The notes under the pieces: model-generated
Told to the model about the DNA's origin: nothing
The model's input: only the letters and a program-made list of their open reading frames with translations
Database searches by the model: none
Part shown: positions 34,886 to 46,481 of the stretch, piece after piece
How positions within the stretch are numbered: position 1 is the first letter of the stretch
Layout of the letters: each line of letters starts with the position of its first letter
DNA from: Calamus simplicifolius
Lineage: Eukaryota; Streptophyta; Magnoliopsida; Arecales; Arecaceae
NCBI GenBank assembly: GCA_900491605.1
Contig: UESW01004234.1
Coordinates: forward strand, 820,352-884,351
Reading direction: 5' to 3'
Length of the DNA stretch: 64,000 bases
Made by a program: the position numbers and the translations under genes

Positions 34886-35336
34886 GATATCACATACATA
34901 AGATTGAGCTATAACTGGGCATGACTTAATAAAAAGGTCTGATATTAATGTTATCAATATATAGTTAACAAGTGACACACATATATATATATACATGTGC
35001 TTTAACTCATTTCATGTGAATGCCACGAATCAAAATGCCTTTTTTTTTTGCAACTGCATATAATAAATACTACCATATTCTTCGGTTATATGTTCAAATT
35101 TTGAATTTAAGATGCTTTGTTCAAGTCCCTTGTGCTTCTTTGCGGAGGCATCATGTTTTCTATTGCAGCTAGATTTATCTTTTTTTCATGAACTTGGTTA
35201 GCTTTACATTGTTGTGATGTCTCTGTAGTGACGAGGACATTCATTTCTGTTATACAGTTTTTATGATAAATCTAGAGATCTATTTAACCCATTGTGCTAT
35301 GAGTGATGATTGTTCCCTTCATTGGTACCTTCTCAG
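34886..35336 (+). other. Intron end and 3' splice site
   Basis: AT-rich sequence with a TA repeat near 34981 and T-rich stretches near 35040 and 35180. The acceptor reads CCTTCTCAG (AG at 35335-35336), the only acceptor that joins to exon 1 in phase to restore the ALP1-type sequence. Confidence 0.65.
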
Positions 35337-36415
35337 GACCTTTATCTTTATTAAAAGAACCGAAAAGATTTGAGTCTGTTTTCAAGATTACAAGGAAGAC
35401 CTTCAATTACATATCCTCGTTGGTGAAGGAGGACCTGATGGCAAGGAAATCTAACTTCACATTTTCAGATGGGAAGGTCCTATCTGTGGATGATCAAGTA
35501 GCCGTTGCTCTAAGAAGGTTGGGTTCTGGTGACTCGCTACTGAATATAGGAACATCTTTTGGGATGAACCATTCAACTGTCTCCCAGGTGACTTGGCAAT
35601 TTGTGGAGGCTATGGAAGAGAGAGGAATTCACCACCTCCGATGGCCAAGTGCTGAAGAGACCGAAATTATAAAGTCCAAGTTTGAGAAAATCCAGGGTCT
35701 GCCCAACTGCTGCGGTGCCATTGACACCACACACATCAAGATGTGCTTGCCTTCTGTGGACCCTTCCAACAAAGTGTGGACTGATTATGAGAAGAATCCG
35801 AGCATGGCCCTGCAGGCCATTGTGGACCCTGAGATGAGGTTCCGGGACATTGTCACTGGTTGGCCGGGTAGCATGAATGAGTTACTAGTGCTGCACAGCT
35901 CAGGATTCTTCAAACTCTGCGAGAAAGGTGCAAGGCTGAATGGAAAAAAAATGGAGATTTTAGAAGGATCAGAGGTGAGGGAGTATATAATTGGAGATGC
36001 CAGCTTTCCACTCTTATCCTGGCTTCTCACACCCTTCCAAGGGAAGGACCTTTCAGATTCCAAAGTTGAGTTCAACAAGCGACACTCTGCCACCAGAATG
36101 GTGGCACAGAGGGCACTGGCAAGACTGAAAGATATGTGGAAGATTGTTCAGGGAAAAATGTGGAGACCCGATACTCATAGACTGCCAAGAATTATTCTTG
36201 TTTGCTGCTTGCTGCACAACATAGTCATAGACTTGGAAGATGAAGTGAGGGATGAGATGCCACTGTCTCACCATCATGACACCAGCTACAAGCAGCAATA
36301 CTGTGATGCAGCGGACAAGTTTGGAGCTGAACTGAGGGATGAGTTAACTCAGTACTTGACCTGTAGATTGCCACCTGAAATGATGAATATTCAACTTCTT
36401 TCATTTCACTTTTAA
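35337..36415 (+). CDS. ALP1-like: ALP1-like domesticated Harbinger transposase, exon 2
   Basis: It encodes residues 45-403 of an ALP1/HARBI1-type protein, ending in TAA at 36413. A helix-turn-helix-like block spans about residues 94-137 (SVDDQVAVALRRLGSGDS, GMNHSTVSQVTWQF). The DDE_Tnp_4 nuclease fold follows: CGAIDTTHIKM (first Asp, residue 174), IIGDASFPLLSW (second Asp, 265) and FNKRHSATRMVAQRALARLK. In that last block active Harbinger transposases have a catalytic Glu, and here residue 302 is Gln. The family is known to contain domesticated proteins; Arabidopsis ALP1 associates with Polycomb PRC2 and counteracts silencing. A nuclear chromatin role is therefore likely, but inferred. The frame is intact and well matched to ALP1 over its full length. 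Confidence 0.9.
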
Positions 36416-36800
36416 TCCAAAGATGGTATCGATGGATGATGAACTTGAATTCATATTTCAATACTCTTTCCTTTGCTGGTTTCTTACATTCAATTGTAGT
36501 AGAGCTGGAATTAATTACAGTAGTCAAGCATGGAAGAGCATCATGCAACATGCTGTTAATGACTATTTCTTATAGGAAACTTCACGATCGAAAACTGTAA
36601 TCACATTTAGCGGGGATCTGGTCTTAATCTGACTTTGTTGTTTACCTTCTTTTGATAAACCTTCACCAGCGAGCGATGCTGTGGCACAGAAGAAGGAGAA
36701 TATTATGGAACTCCTTTTAGTTCATATGAAACTGCCTTTGTCTCTTCTTTTTAATGGTAGGTTACCTCACCCTTGTTTGCAAGTGAAGGAGAACCTAATT
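36416..36800 (+). other. Probable 3' UTR of the ALP1-like gene
   Basis: Non-coding sequence after the stop, T-rich in places. No single canonical AATAAA stands out, so the polyadenylation site is not assigned. Confidence 0.35.
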
Positions 36801-37539
36801 TGATGGTGCTTGCCCTGTACAGCTGCAACACAAATTCTCACATCAGCATCCAAAATCTCAAATTCTGGGGGAAAAAAGAAGGCAATTAGAGGATATGAAG
36901 TCCAATTGTTATGGCTTTTGGCAGTAGCTAACAAATCTCTAGATCACTTCAGACAACTAAATGAGTGAAACCGAGCCACTTCAATGAAACTGTAGATCGG
37001 ACAGCCCAATTCCGGGCAACAAAGCACCTAGGAAAGGGAAAATTTGATCTTCAGGGCATTGCTTTTATGTAATCATAAGAAGTTTTGACTACAAAGACTA
37101 TCGTTCATGAAAATTGATGCTTTTTCTGCATTTACGAAATTAAATAGCGTTCTAGGAACAATTAAATAATGACATTCCACTCCTCTGCAAGCCATTTAGA
37201 GATGAGGGGGAAAAAAATCCAACATTTTCATTGTCGTATACCTTCGTATTGTATATGTATTTGTCTTTTTCTTTTTCACTTTTTTCAAAAGCAAAACTTT
37301 TATCTTTATTTTTAGTATTATAATAGAAACAGCGGAAGGCAGGACTCCACTCCAAAGAAGCCCGGGCCAAGCACAGCCCGGACCTTGGACGGCGCTGGAC
37401 CAGCGGTTTTAGGCCCGCAGTGATCTGGCACAGCCTAATAATAGCTTTTTGGAAAAGACTTTGTACATCGAGTGCTACACCACCGTTCTTTTTTATTGAT
37501 TTACATACATACGATACTTATTAAAAAATATTAAAATAA
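36801..37539. other. Intergenic DNA, nothing recognised
   Basis: AT-rich spacer after the ALP1-like gene. A short GC-richer patch near 37360-37430 (CCCGGGCCAAGCACAGCCCG) has no match I can name. Confidence 0.5.
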
Positions 37540-38200
37540 TTTTATAATATTAAAAAAAAAATATGATGCTCCAGTTTTAAACTTACGACACCGTAGTTAT
37601 AAAATTAAGACACTCATTCAAAAAGTAAAAAAAAATTACGATACCATAGTTTTAAAATTACGACACCGTAATTATAAAATTAAAACACACATTAAGAAAG
37701 AAAAAAATTATGACATCCCAATTGTAATTTACGATACTGTAGTTATAAAATTCGACACCCACTTAGAAAACGTGTCTGTACACAAATTCCAAAAAAAATA
37801 GCTGTCTGACATGCATTAACACTTGTTCAACTTTTTTTTAGAATTTGTGTACGTTTTTTGAGTGGGTATCGTAATTTTATAACTACGGTGTCGTAAATTT
37901 ACAACTGAGATGTCGTAATTTTTTTTTGACTTTCTTAATTAGTGTCTTAGTTTTATAACTACGATGTCGTAAGTTTAAAACTGGGTGTCATCTTAAATTT
38001 TGACATGATGTGCATTAATACCCGTTCAGCTTTTTTTTTTGAAATTTGTACATAATTTATAGTTACGGTGTCGTAAGTTTACAATTGGGTTGTTATAAAT
38101 TTTTTTTTTGCTTTGTGAACGGGTGTCTTAATTTTATAACTATGGTGCCGTAAGTTTAAAACTGGCGTGTCGTAATTTTTTTTCTCGGGATGTCATATAG
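37540..38200. repeat. Fold-back (inverted repeat) element
   Basis: The left arm repeats the word ACACCGTAGTTATAAAATTA with AAGACAC spacing four times between about 37570 and 37760. The right arms carry the reverse complement (TTTTATAACTACGGTGTCGT and variants) at about 37875-37980 and again at about 38055-38180. The arms meet around 37790-37850, where CACAAATTCCAAAAAAA faces TTTTTTTAGAATTTGTG across a loop of about 33 bases. It is a large hairpin-capable, AT-rich element, perhaps a MITE or fold-back transposon. No target duplication was identified. Confidence 0.75.
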
Positions 38201-39648
38201 CTGTCTTAATATTATTTAATGGATATCATATGCATGTGGACCAAGAAGGAGGGGATGTAGCTCACGTACAACTTGCTGCACCGATGCGGTGTATAAAATT
38301 TTTTCATAGCTTTTTACCAAACTACCCCCTCTAAGCTTGAACAGCCGTGAACAACTATATATTATTGATATTTCGATCAATAGAAAATAATAATAATAAT
38401 AAAAGACAGTTCACGAGTTATGCGAGAGGTCTGGATTTCGTAACCTAACTGATGGAGATTGGGCGGTGAGGCCGGAGAAGGTCGGCAGACTTCTAATGTT
38501 GACCACGGCCGATATGGACCGGACTGAGGATGTCAGTGATGAGAACCGTCCGATGTGTTGGGTGCTCTTAATCTTTGGGACAACCATGAATCGGGCTTGG
38601 TTCAATTTTGGACTTTTGACGCCAAATGAAGGTTGTGCATGACCAGACCTAGTAATTAACGCATTAGGGATGAAAGACTGGACTACAATATTTTTTTAAT
38701 ACGATAGTAGATCATGGTATTCTTAATAGAAAATTTTTTGGTGCCCATTTTGAGGGAGGAGCTAGCATTTGTAATACACAATCAAGCATACATTAAATAA
38801 AATGAAGCTGAATAAAAATTAGAATGGTAAAAAATTTGTAGCAAATCTACCCTTTTAATATTTGGCATTATGTTAGCTTTATAACACATCTTCAATCATT
38901 TGAAACGTAAGTTATACGAGACAATTATGAATACTTTCATGGGCACATGTTAATGCTAATTAATGAAATTATGAAAATCATTTCGTGTTCTATTTAAAAT
39001 GATTTCTCTTGAATTTTTATTCAAATTTTTATTTACTTTCTTCCAAAAAGTTGTGTTAGATGAATAAAAAATTTGATATGAATTAAAAATCTATTTTAAA
39101 TATTTATTTAATATTTTATTTTTTATTTCTTTATGAAATAAGAGTCCTACCGAGAAGTTTATTAATTTTAGGAATTAATATTCTATGCACAATGAGAAAT
39201 TTATAAGCTTTAGAAAAACTCTATACATAGATCCTAGTAGAATTATTTTGATATGAAAATTTTATCTATAAATTTTAAAAGTTTTCTTCTTAATTTAGAT
39301 GGATTTTTTATTTGTTGGGTGCAAGATCTTAATCTTACAAAATGTAATTGATGGCGTGTGTGAGTGTGTGTGTGTATAAAGACATATTGATACATGGTTA
39401 ATTTATGGCTTTTATAAATTATATTTTTTAATTATAACTAGTGATCTATCTTTTTTGGATTATATATATATATATATATATATAAGTAAACTTCGCTATA
39501 TTCAAATATAACGAAACGGATTCAGTCATCTTTCTCGCCATTGGATCTACATTGTTCATAGATCCCAAAAATGAAAAATTAAAAAGATAAGATGACTTCG
39601 AAATTCATATGAATTTAAGGATATGAAAGTGATCGAATCCTATATAGG
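38201..39648. other. AT-rich intergenic DNA
   Basis: No supportable gene. Includes a TG/TA-rich run near 39355-39380 and a (TA)n run near 39460-39483. Confidence 0.55.
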
Positions 39649-39674
39649 TATATATATATATATATCTATATATA

Positions 39675-39725
<51 letters not shown>
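39649..39725. repeat. TA microsatellite
   Basis: About 77 bp of almost pure TA, interrupted by a few C (TATATCTATA) near 39661-39680. Confidence 0.95.
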
Positions 39726-39727
<2 letters not shown>

Positions 39728-40790
39728 TATATAAAATATAAATATTATGATTGATCCATAGATTTTTCTGAATACATATTTTCCAATTATAGATGCATAT
39801 TATTTTAGAAACAATATATATATGTTTGAAATTTAGTCTTGAATCTCTTTTATGGTCATAAAGATAGGATACAAGTTATGATCGATTATATTTTGTTATG
39901 GATTTTGAAACTCGATCAACTAACTATGCTCAATATCTTTCTGATGGGGATAGTACGTACCATGATTTGATACCGTTTTAATGAAGATTGTTCACTAATT
40001 TGATGCCTTTCAATAGGGAGTATACATTGTTTTAATACCTTACCAGATCATATACTAATTGGATACCTTGGTATTAGAGATTATATATTGATTTGATACT
40101 CTACCAGCAAAGATTGTACACTAATTGATGAGAGTTATGATTGCACTTATCAAGATGATTGATGATGAATTCAATTTATCATTATGAATGATTCGAGTAT
40201 TTAGAAAATTATGCATCATCTCTTTGATCTTTTTATATCGAATAAGTCATTAAAAGTTTATTTTGGATATGATGAATATTAAATTAATTTTTATTTCTGC
40301 TGCTCAATGATTAAATCATATCATGATGAATGCGTTGCATATTTATGAGACCATGGTTTATAGGTATGCAATGGTTGGCACGTCCTTGAATTGGGATCTC
40401 AGGTCACGGGTGTGATAAGCATCACAATAATAGAAGAAGAGATGTCAAGAGAACATGAAACTCATGTTAGGTCATGTGCGATGGAAGCATTTGATGTAAG
40501 CAAGTAGTTACGAGGGAGCTCATCCAAGCTCATGGTTTCAAGCTTAAGATATATATTTCTCATCCAAGCTCATGGTTTCAAGCTTAAGATATATATTATC
40601 CAAGCTCATGGTTCAAGCTTAATATATATTATCATACCAATAATCTAAATTGTAAGTAAGAAGATCTTTTGGCACATGCAGCACTTGTGATCAATTGGAT
40701 GATAAAGAGAATTTGATCAATGGCTGTGACATCATTTTGACATTGCTTATGATTAATTTGATGAATTTAATTCAAGACTTCATTTATACA
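39726..40790. other. AT-rich spacer with short repeats
   Basis: About 39950-40130 holds four loose repeats of TTTGATACC...ACACTAAT type (near 60 bp). Three copies of CATCCAAGCTCATGGTTTC / CCAAGCTCATGG with following AAGCTTAAGATATAT lie at about 40521, 40561 and 40599. No gene seen. Confidence 0.6.
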
Positions 40791-41803
40791 TGTTGACGTC
40801 AAGTCACGTTCCTCCAACCCGGGAAACTAAGATCCTTCTCCTTGAAGAACTCCTGCAAGAAAGTCCCCGGGGACCGGTTGCATCGATGGGGACCCTCCGA
40901 CGCTCAAGTAAGCGACTTAAGAACAGTGAAGAAAAGAGCTAGCAGAAGGATAGCTAGAGAGCTTGAGTTCAGATCCCTCCCTCATTGTGAGTGTGGATTT
41001 TTATACCTGTTCGATGGTCCCTTTTTTCGCTTCCAGAATGTGGTTGATTTCAAGGTGTCGTTGTCTGGTAGCGGACAGGTGGCCAGGCTGACAGTGACAT
41101 ATCGCAACCGACACTGCATGTCAGATGTGTCTTACCCCGCCAGCCACCTGTCAGGTGCCGCGCCATAGGTGGCAAGTGGGCCTAGTCATGTCAGACATGC
41201 GTCATTACGGATTATGGCCACGCATGGTTGCAGACGAGTAGGAAGCCACGTGGCCGCTATAGGCGGTTGGTGGGCCACGTGGTCGTGTCGGACGGCTCGA
41301 GGTAGGGGGGACTTGAGGTCCATGGCCAAGGAGACATGAGGTCCGAGCTGAGGGGATATGAAGTCCACGGCCGAGGGGACATGAGGTCTGAGGCCGAGGG
41401 ACTCCAAGTCTGAGGCCGAGAGGACATGAGGTCCGAGGCTGAGGGACTCCAGGTCCGAGACCGAGGGAACATGAGATCCGAGACCGAGGGGACTTCAAGT
41501 CCGAAGCTGAGAGGACTCCAGGTCTGAGGCCGGGGGGACTCTAGGTCCGGGCCAAGGGAATATGAAGTTCGAGGCCGAGGGGACTCCAAGTCCGAAGCTG
41601 AGAGGACTCCAGGTCTGAGGCCGGGGGGGACTCTAGGTCCGGGGCCGAGGGAATATGAAGTTCGAGGCCGAGGGGACATGAAGTCCAAGGCCGAAGGGAC
41701 CTCGGAGGACGAAGGGGCCTCGGAGGCCAAAGCGGAGGCTGAGGCGGTGGCTTCGTCACTTGCTTTTTTCGTCATCTTTAACACGACTCGATCAGCCACA
41801 TCA
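40791..41803 (-). mobile_element. Solo LTR of a Tat-type gypsy element
   Basis: 1,013 bp with perfect 5-bp target duplication ATACA (40786-40790 and 41804-41808). In element orientation it starts TGATGTGGCTGATCGAG and ends ACTTGACGTCAACA. The R/U5 block (reverse complement of GACCCTCCGACGCTCAAG near 40893) and the TTTCTTGCAGGAG motif match the other gypsy LTRs. The interior holds many short repeats of GGACTCCAGGTCCGAGGCCG type. No internal region is present, so it most likely arose by recombination between the two LTRs of one element. Confidence 0.92.
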
Positions 41804-41808
41804 ATACA

Positions 41809-44340
41809 TATATATACTTTCTCTAGCTATCTTGGACCTAATCAACCTTCATTAATTAGATAATGGATGACAATACTTTTGCAAACACGTTTCATGCCAT
41901 TGTACTAACATGTTTAATTACAATCATTGATAACTTTATTTTTTTGACAGATAAAGAGTTCCTACTAATTTGATATGGTTGACGAGTCTAAGTTACAATT
42001 CAAGGAAATACCATGGCACAGACCATAAGATATGGCGTCATTCACTTTTAATGAAGTACAACAAGCTATCCATGGAAGTTTGATTGTCATATTAAAGCAA
42101 ACCTGGCGTTAGTTGCCCTTTGTACTTCTCTAGTCGAGAACAAGAAAACTCATTTGATTCGATAAAGAAGGCTTGTAGATTAATGAATCCAATCTCCAAG
42201 CAATCCCATTGACTTTTTAGAAGCACCATTAATTCCATCTTACTCTAGAGGCTAAACTAGCCTACATATAAGAAATCAATCAATTGGGATCATTTATCTT
42301 CTTTCTTCCAACTAAAAGCTATACATAAGATATCAATACCAGAGGAAGAATATAGACTTGAAGACCGTGGACCATGGAAACCTCCTCTCCATTCCATGAA
42401 ATTACATACATTTAAATAAGTTTAAATAAATGAAGAGATTGATTTCTATATCCTCATTTGACTGCGATATTTATTTAATGACATGTTGATCAAAAATTTA
42501 TTCATGATTCTTCTTTTTGCTAACTGTATAATTGTATAAATTATGAACTATGAGTTAAAAGCAATGCATGATATGGCTGGCCCTACCGGTAGGTGGCGGT
42601 CCAAGCGTTGGAAAGATTTTTTTCTTGAATAAATGGTTAAATAGCTAGTTCATGATTGTACTGAACTAAATTTAGGTGAAACTTATTGTTTAATGTCTGT
42701 CACGATTGACATTCAAATGAACACCAAGTGCAACAAGGCAAATAATTATCTATTGATAGAGAGCTGCACATGTCCAGAACACGGCAACTACTAATCTTTG
42801 ACTCTAGAGCAAAGAAAGATGAGGAGAGGTAGCTATGAAGCAACTGCGATCGATCTTCCTTCATGTGCCCTTTATCCATCCACTCCAATTCATATTACCA
42901 TCGATCCAACACTATTATTTTTTGGTGGGGAATAGGAATACTCCATCTATCCAACGGTCGTAAGCTGCAGCTCAATATAGTTTTCAGCTGCTTTCCATCT
43001 GACAACGCATTCCTCTCCAGATCAGAAGCACTGGACATTAAAAAAGTTTGATAAAAAGTCTTAACTGGAAAAACTATATATTTTAGAACAGATGAGGAGG
43101 GCCAGTCCAGGTTTCAAAGAGGCGTCGTTCTCTTCTCCACCACATCTTCTTCTTTGAAGAAATAAAAAAGAGAGAATGAAACAGATATCTGGAAGAAATG
43201 GATACAGGTCGTTCTTTATCCGGACCAACCAAACACAAAGTTTGCACGAAAGTGCCACAAAAAATGAGTTGACTACCGCTCCCTCTTTCTGACACCTTCT
43301 GCACTCCTAAAGTCCGGTAATACGATAACTACGTGGGACTTTTGCCACCTCTCCTAGTGGTTCTTTCCCCACTGGCTTCTCCCTGAGGTATCTAGCTAAC
43401 AAAGTTCCCAACCGGGCTGCACCAAGAGATGGTTAAACTTTGTTGCCTGCCTTGGGGGATCTTAGTTGTCTCCCTCGCCACCATGACTTCAAGAGAGCGA
43501 AAAGGTTTGTGCCCCCTCGAAAATGCTTTTTTTATTCTTCTTTGGAGAGATCTAAACGCGCCATAGTTAGGTGGAAAGGAGGAAAAATATTGAAAATTAT
43601 CTTTATGTTTGTCCACTCGAGGTGACATGTACCACAAAAAAGTTTATCGTGAACTAAAAATTGAGCAATGTGATCTCTATTCTCACTTGTAACAACACGG
43701 TTTAGTTAAGAGTATGATGTATGATTATATTATACAGCTGGCAGCAGACTAATATCTACACGCTATTCTATCACATGAATATCATATGTATATTGCTTGC
43801 AATGGCTCAGATGAAGTTCTGACCCCATTGAGAGGTCCGCAATAATTCTTCACACTATAATTTCTTAAATATTGTCTTATTAATTCACGATATGCAGAAA
43901 ATTTGCACATCAAAAGTAAGAAACATGGCTCAAATCAAATATATTTTCAATATGAAGTGTAACTGAAACATTAATTTCTAGATCAAATGCACGAGCAAAA
44001 TATTGCTCACTTCCGCGTCCATCATCAAACTTTATTTTTGAGAGAATCCCATGGTCAGACTGAACTTGCTCCGATACTCTATGTAGAACTCGAGCTCCAA
44101 AGTAACATCTTAATCACTTTATTTAATTTTAACGGCCTCCTTAGAAGCTATAGTGGCAGCTAACTACCACTTGGTTGTCAGGATATGGTAGCCGTGGTTG
44201 TCAAAAATGCTGAAATAATATGAAATCTCATTAAGGAAAGAAGTACTAACTGATACGTAATTGATGAGGGACTATTGAACACATTTAACACATCACGTTG
44301 CGTCAGTGAATAGATTTTGCTTTGAAAAGGCTAACATCTT
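41809..44340. other. Intergenic DNA, nothing recognised
   Basis: About 2.5 kb of mixed composition. Short open frames on both strands lack motifs and overlap one another. No RNA gene or element end is visible. Confidence 0.5.
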
Positions 44341-45370
44341 CACCAGATTGGGTGATAATTGAAGGAAGAAAGACTGATCGTGAGCATGAAGTGAATATTT
44401 TATAAGGTTAGATATATTAGTTTACCATGCGACTTAGGGTGATTGGATTGATCAGACCATTAAATAATATTTTTTAAGGTTCAATTAGAATGAAGAAAAA
44501 AGAAAGCACCGGCCTCAGTGCACGCATAGATGATAACTTAATTAGGGAAGAAAAACTGGACTGTGAGCATGGGTTCACCCATGTACCCTAGCTAGGGCAG
44601 TTGGACTGATATTAGACCGTCAAATAGTATTTTTTAAGATTTAATTAGAGTAGAGAAAAAGAAAGCACCGGCCTCAGTATGCACATAGGCAAGCAATAAC
44701 TTAGGAAAGAAAGAATGGGCTGTGAGCATGGGATGTATATTTTGTGAGGCTAGACATTGATTCATCATGTACCCTAGGGCGGTTGGACTGATTAGACCGT
44801 CAAATAGTATTTTTTATGGTTTAATTAAAGTAGAGAAAAAAGAAAGTACCGGCCATTTAGGAAAAAAAGACTGGGTTGTGAGTATGAGATGTGTATTTTG
44901 TGAGGATAGACATTGATTCACAATGTGCCCAAGGTGGTTGGAGTGATCAGAACATTAAATAATATTTTTCTAAAGATTTGATTAGAGTGGAAGAAAAGAA
45001 AATCATGACATATAGGCGATAACTTAATTAGAAAAGAAAGATCAGGTTATTAAAATGTATATATTTTGTGAGGCTAGACATTGATTCATCATATGCCCTA
45101 AAGCAATTGGATTGATCAGAACGTCAAATAGTATTGATTAGAGTGGAGAAAAAAGAAAGTGCCGGCCTCGATCAGTATACACATAAGTGATAACTTAGGA
45201 AAGAAATACTAAAATGTGAGCATGGGATGTACGTACGTGTATTTTATCAGACTAGATATTAATTCACCATATGTGCCCTAGGATGATGGTTGGACTAATC
45301 AAACATTAAATAGTACTTTTTATAAGATTTGATCGATTAGAATAGAAAAGATCGAAAGAAGAAATTAAAT
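44341..45370. repeat. Six diverged tandem repeats of about 155-200 bp
   Basis: The word GAGAAAAAAGAAAGCACCGG, or variants, recurs near 44490, 44650, 44830, 44990, 45145 and 45345. Each is preceded by GGACTGAT(C)AGACCGTCAAATAG-type sequence and followed by GATAACTTA...GTGAGCATGGG. The spacing is about 156-198 bp. Copies are diverged and some are trimmed, so the array is old. It ends about 1.1 kb before the ZAT-type gene. Confidence 0.8.
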
Positions 45371-46316
45371 GCGGGCCCAGTGACCAAAATTTGGAGCCAA
45401 CGGTCATCTATCTACATATGATGCACATGGATAATGAAAGGAATCCTTAAGTTCAACTTACCATCTTCTTCAGTCCGCAATGACTCATGAGGCAGCCCCA
45501 ATAAATGGTTGGATCGATCATCGCGCAAAGACTTTGCAATAATCTTCTCCTTCTAATTACACCTAGTATTAATCCTTCTCCTAAATACTTATTATTATTC
45601 TAATGAAGTTTTCTCGCGGGAAGTCATCTTCCCCACCCCACCACCCCACGACTTCGAAAAATACATTAATTGTGCGTCAGCGAGTAGACCAGTCAAAAAG
45701 CTATACATTAATTTTTGCTTCGCACGTAACTGCTCGATCTCATGGGAAGGGAGATTTCTGTGCCACTGTTGCACTGTTCATCGGTGACCTCCCCTCCCCA
45801 CAGGTACGGAAGAAAAACTGTGATTTGTGAATGAAAAATATTAGGTATTCCACCGAACCTGGGCACCGTCGATGCAATCCAGGACCGAGTATGTAAACTA
45901 AGGAATCTGGGGCAGGAAGCGCAGGAAAAAAGCATGCAGCTACGTTGGCCTTTGGTACTCCAACCCAACTATTTGGCCTTCAGCACGACCAACAGTAACG
46001 AGGTACTACCCCTCACGTTTCATCCATGTTTTGTCCAGCAAGCAGTAGTGTAAACTGCCAGCCACTACTAGCTAGAACACAACGCCCCATATTCTGCTGA
46101 CTTTGCTCTGGGTTTCTTTTCAAACCCCCCTACCTAAATAGTGAAAACCAAAGAAAGTTCCAGTTCTAGAAGAGGAGAAGTTCAAGATTTGGAGACATCA
46201 CCTACCAGTAACTCGTGCTCCAAATTTGTTCGCGCCCTCGTCACCAAGAGCTCGATCAGGATTGCGTGTCAACCAGGTAATAGCAAGCCCAGTCCCACTT
46301 TGACAACGATGCCACA
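45371..46316. other. Upstream region of the zinc-finger gene
   Basis: Non-coding. Open frames at 45603 and 46141 have no family motif. It may hold distal promoter elements, but none is clear enough to call. Confidence 0.4.
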
Positions 46317-46358
46317 TAAGAAGAAGAAGAAGAAGAAGAAGAGAAGGCTACAAATATA
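46317..46358 (+). promoter_or_regulatory. AAG microsatellite and weak TATA-like element
   Basis: An (AAG)8 run at 46317-46342 is followed by CAAATATAGA (46351-46360), a possible weak TATA box about 125 bp before the zinc-finger start codon. The assignment is tentative. Confidence 0.35.
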
Positions 46359-46481
46359 GACAGTCTTGTCCTCCTCATCACCAATCCTTCTTCGATCAAC
46401 ACCTTCTCAAGAAAGCTAGCTAGCTAGCTGTTCTCTCTTTCCTCTATACGCGTTACGATTCTTCGAGTTAACTTTTTAGGC

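Larger units (their letters stand above)
5720..35336 (+). other. Giant 29,617-bp intron of the ALP1-like gene
   Basis: It is bounded by GT at 5720 and AG at 35335-35336, with a pyrimidine-rich stretch before the acceptor, and has phase 1. About two thirds of the intron is nested retrotransposon: copia 1 with gypsy inside it, then copia 2, plus a LINE tail, MITE-like units and local duplications. I found no other convincing coding exon of this gene inside. The joined protein aligns with ALP1 without an obvious gap, which argues against a missing exon. Correct splicing over this distance is inferred from the reading frame. Confidence 0.75.

Noticed and set aside
41257..41799. 180-codon Pro/Ser-rich frame on the minus strand
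   Set aside because: It comes from GGTCCGAGGCCG-type minirepeats inside the solo LTR.
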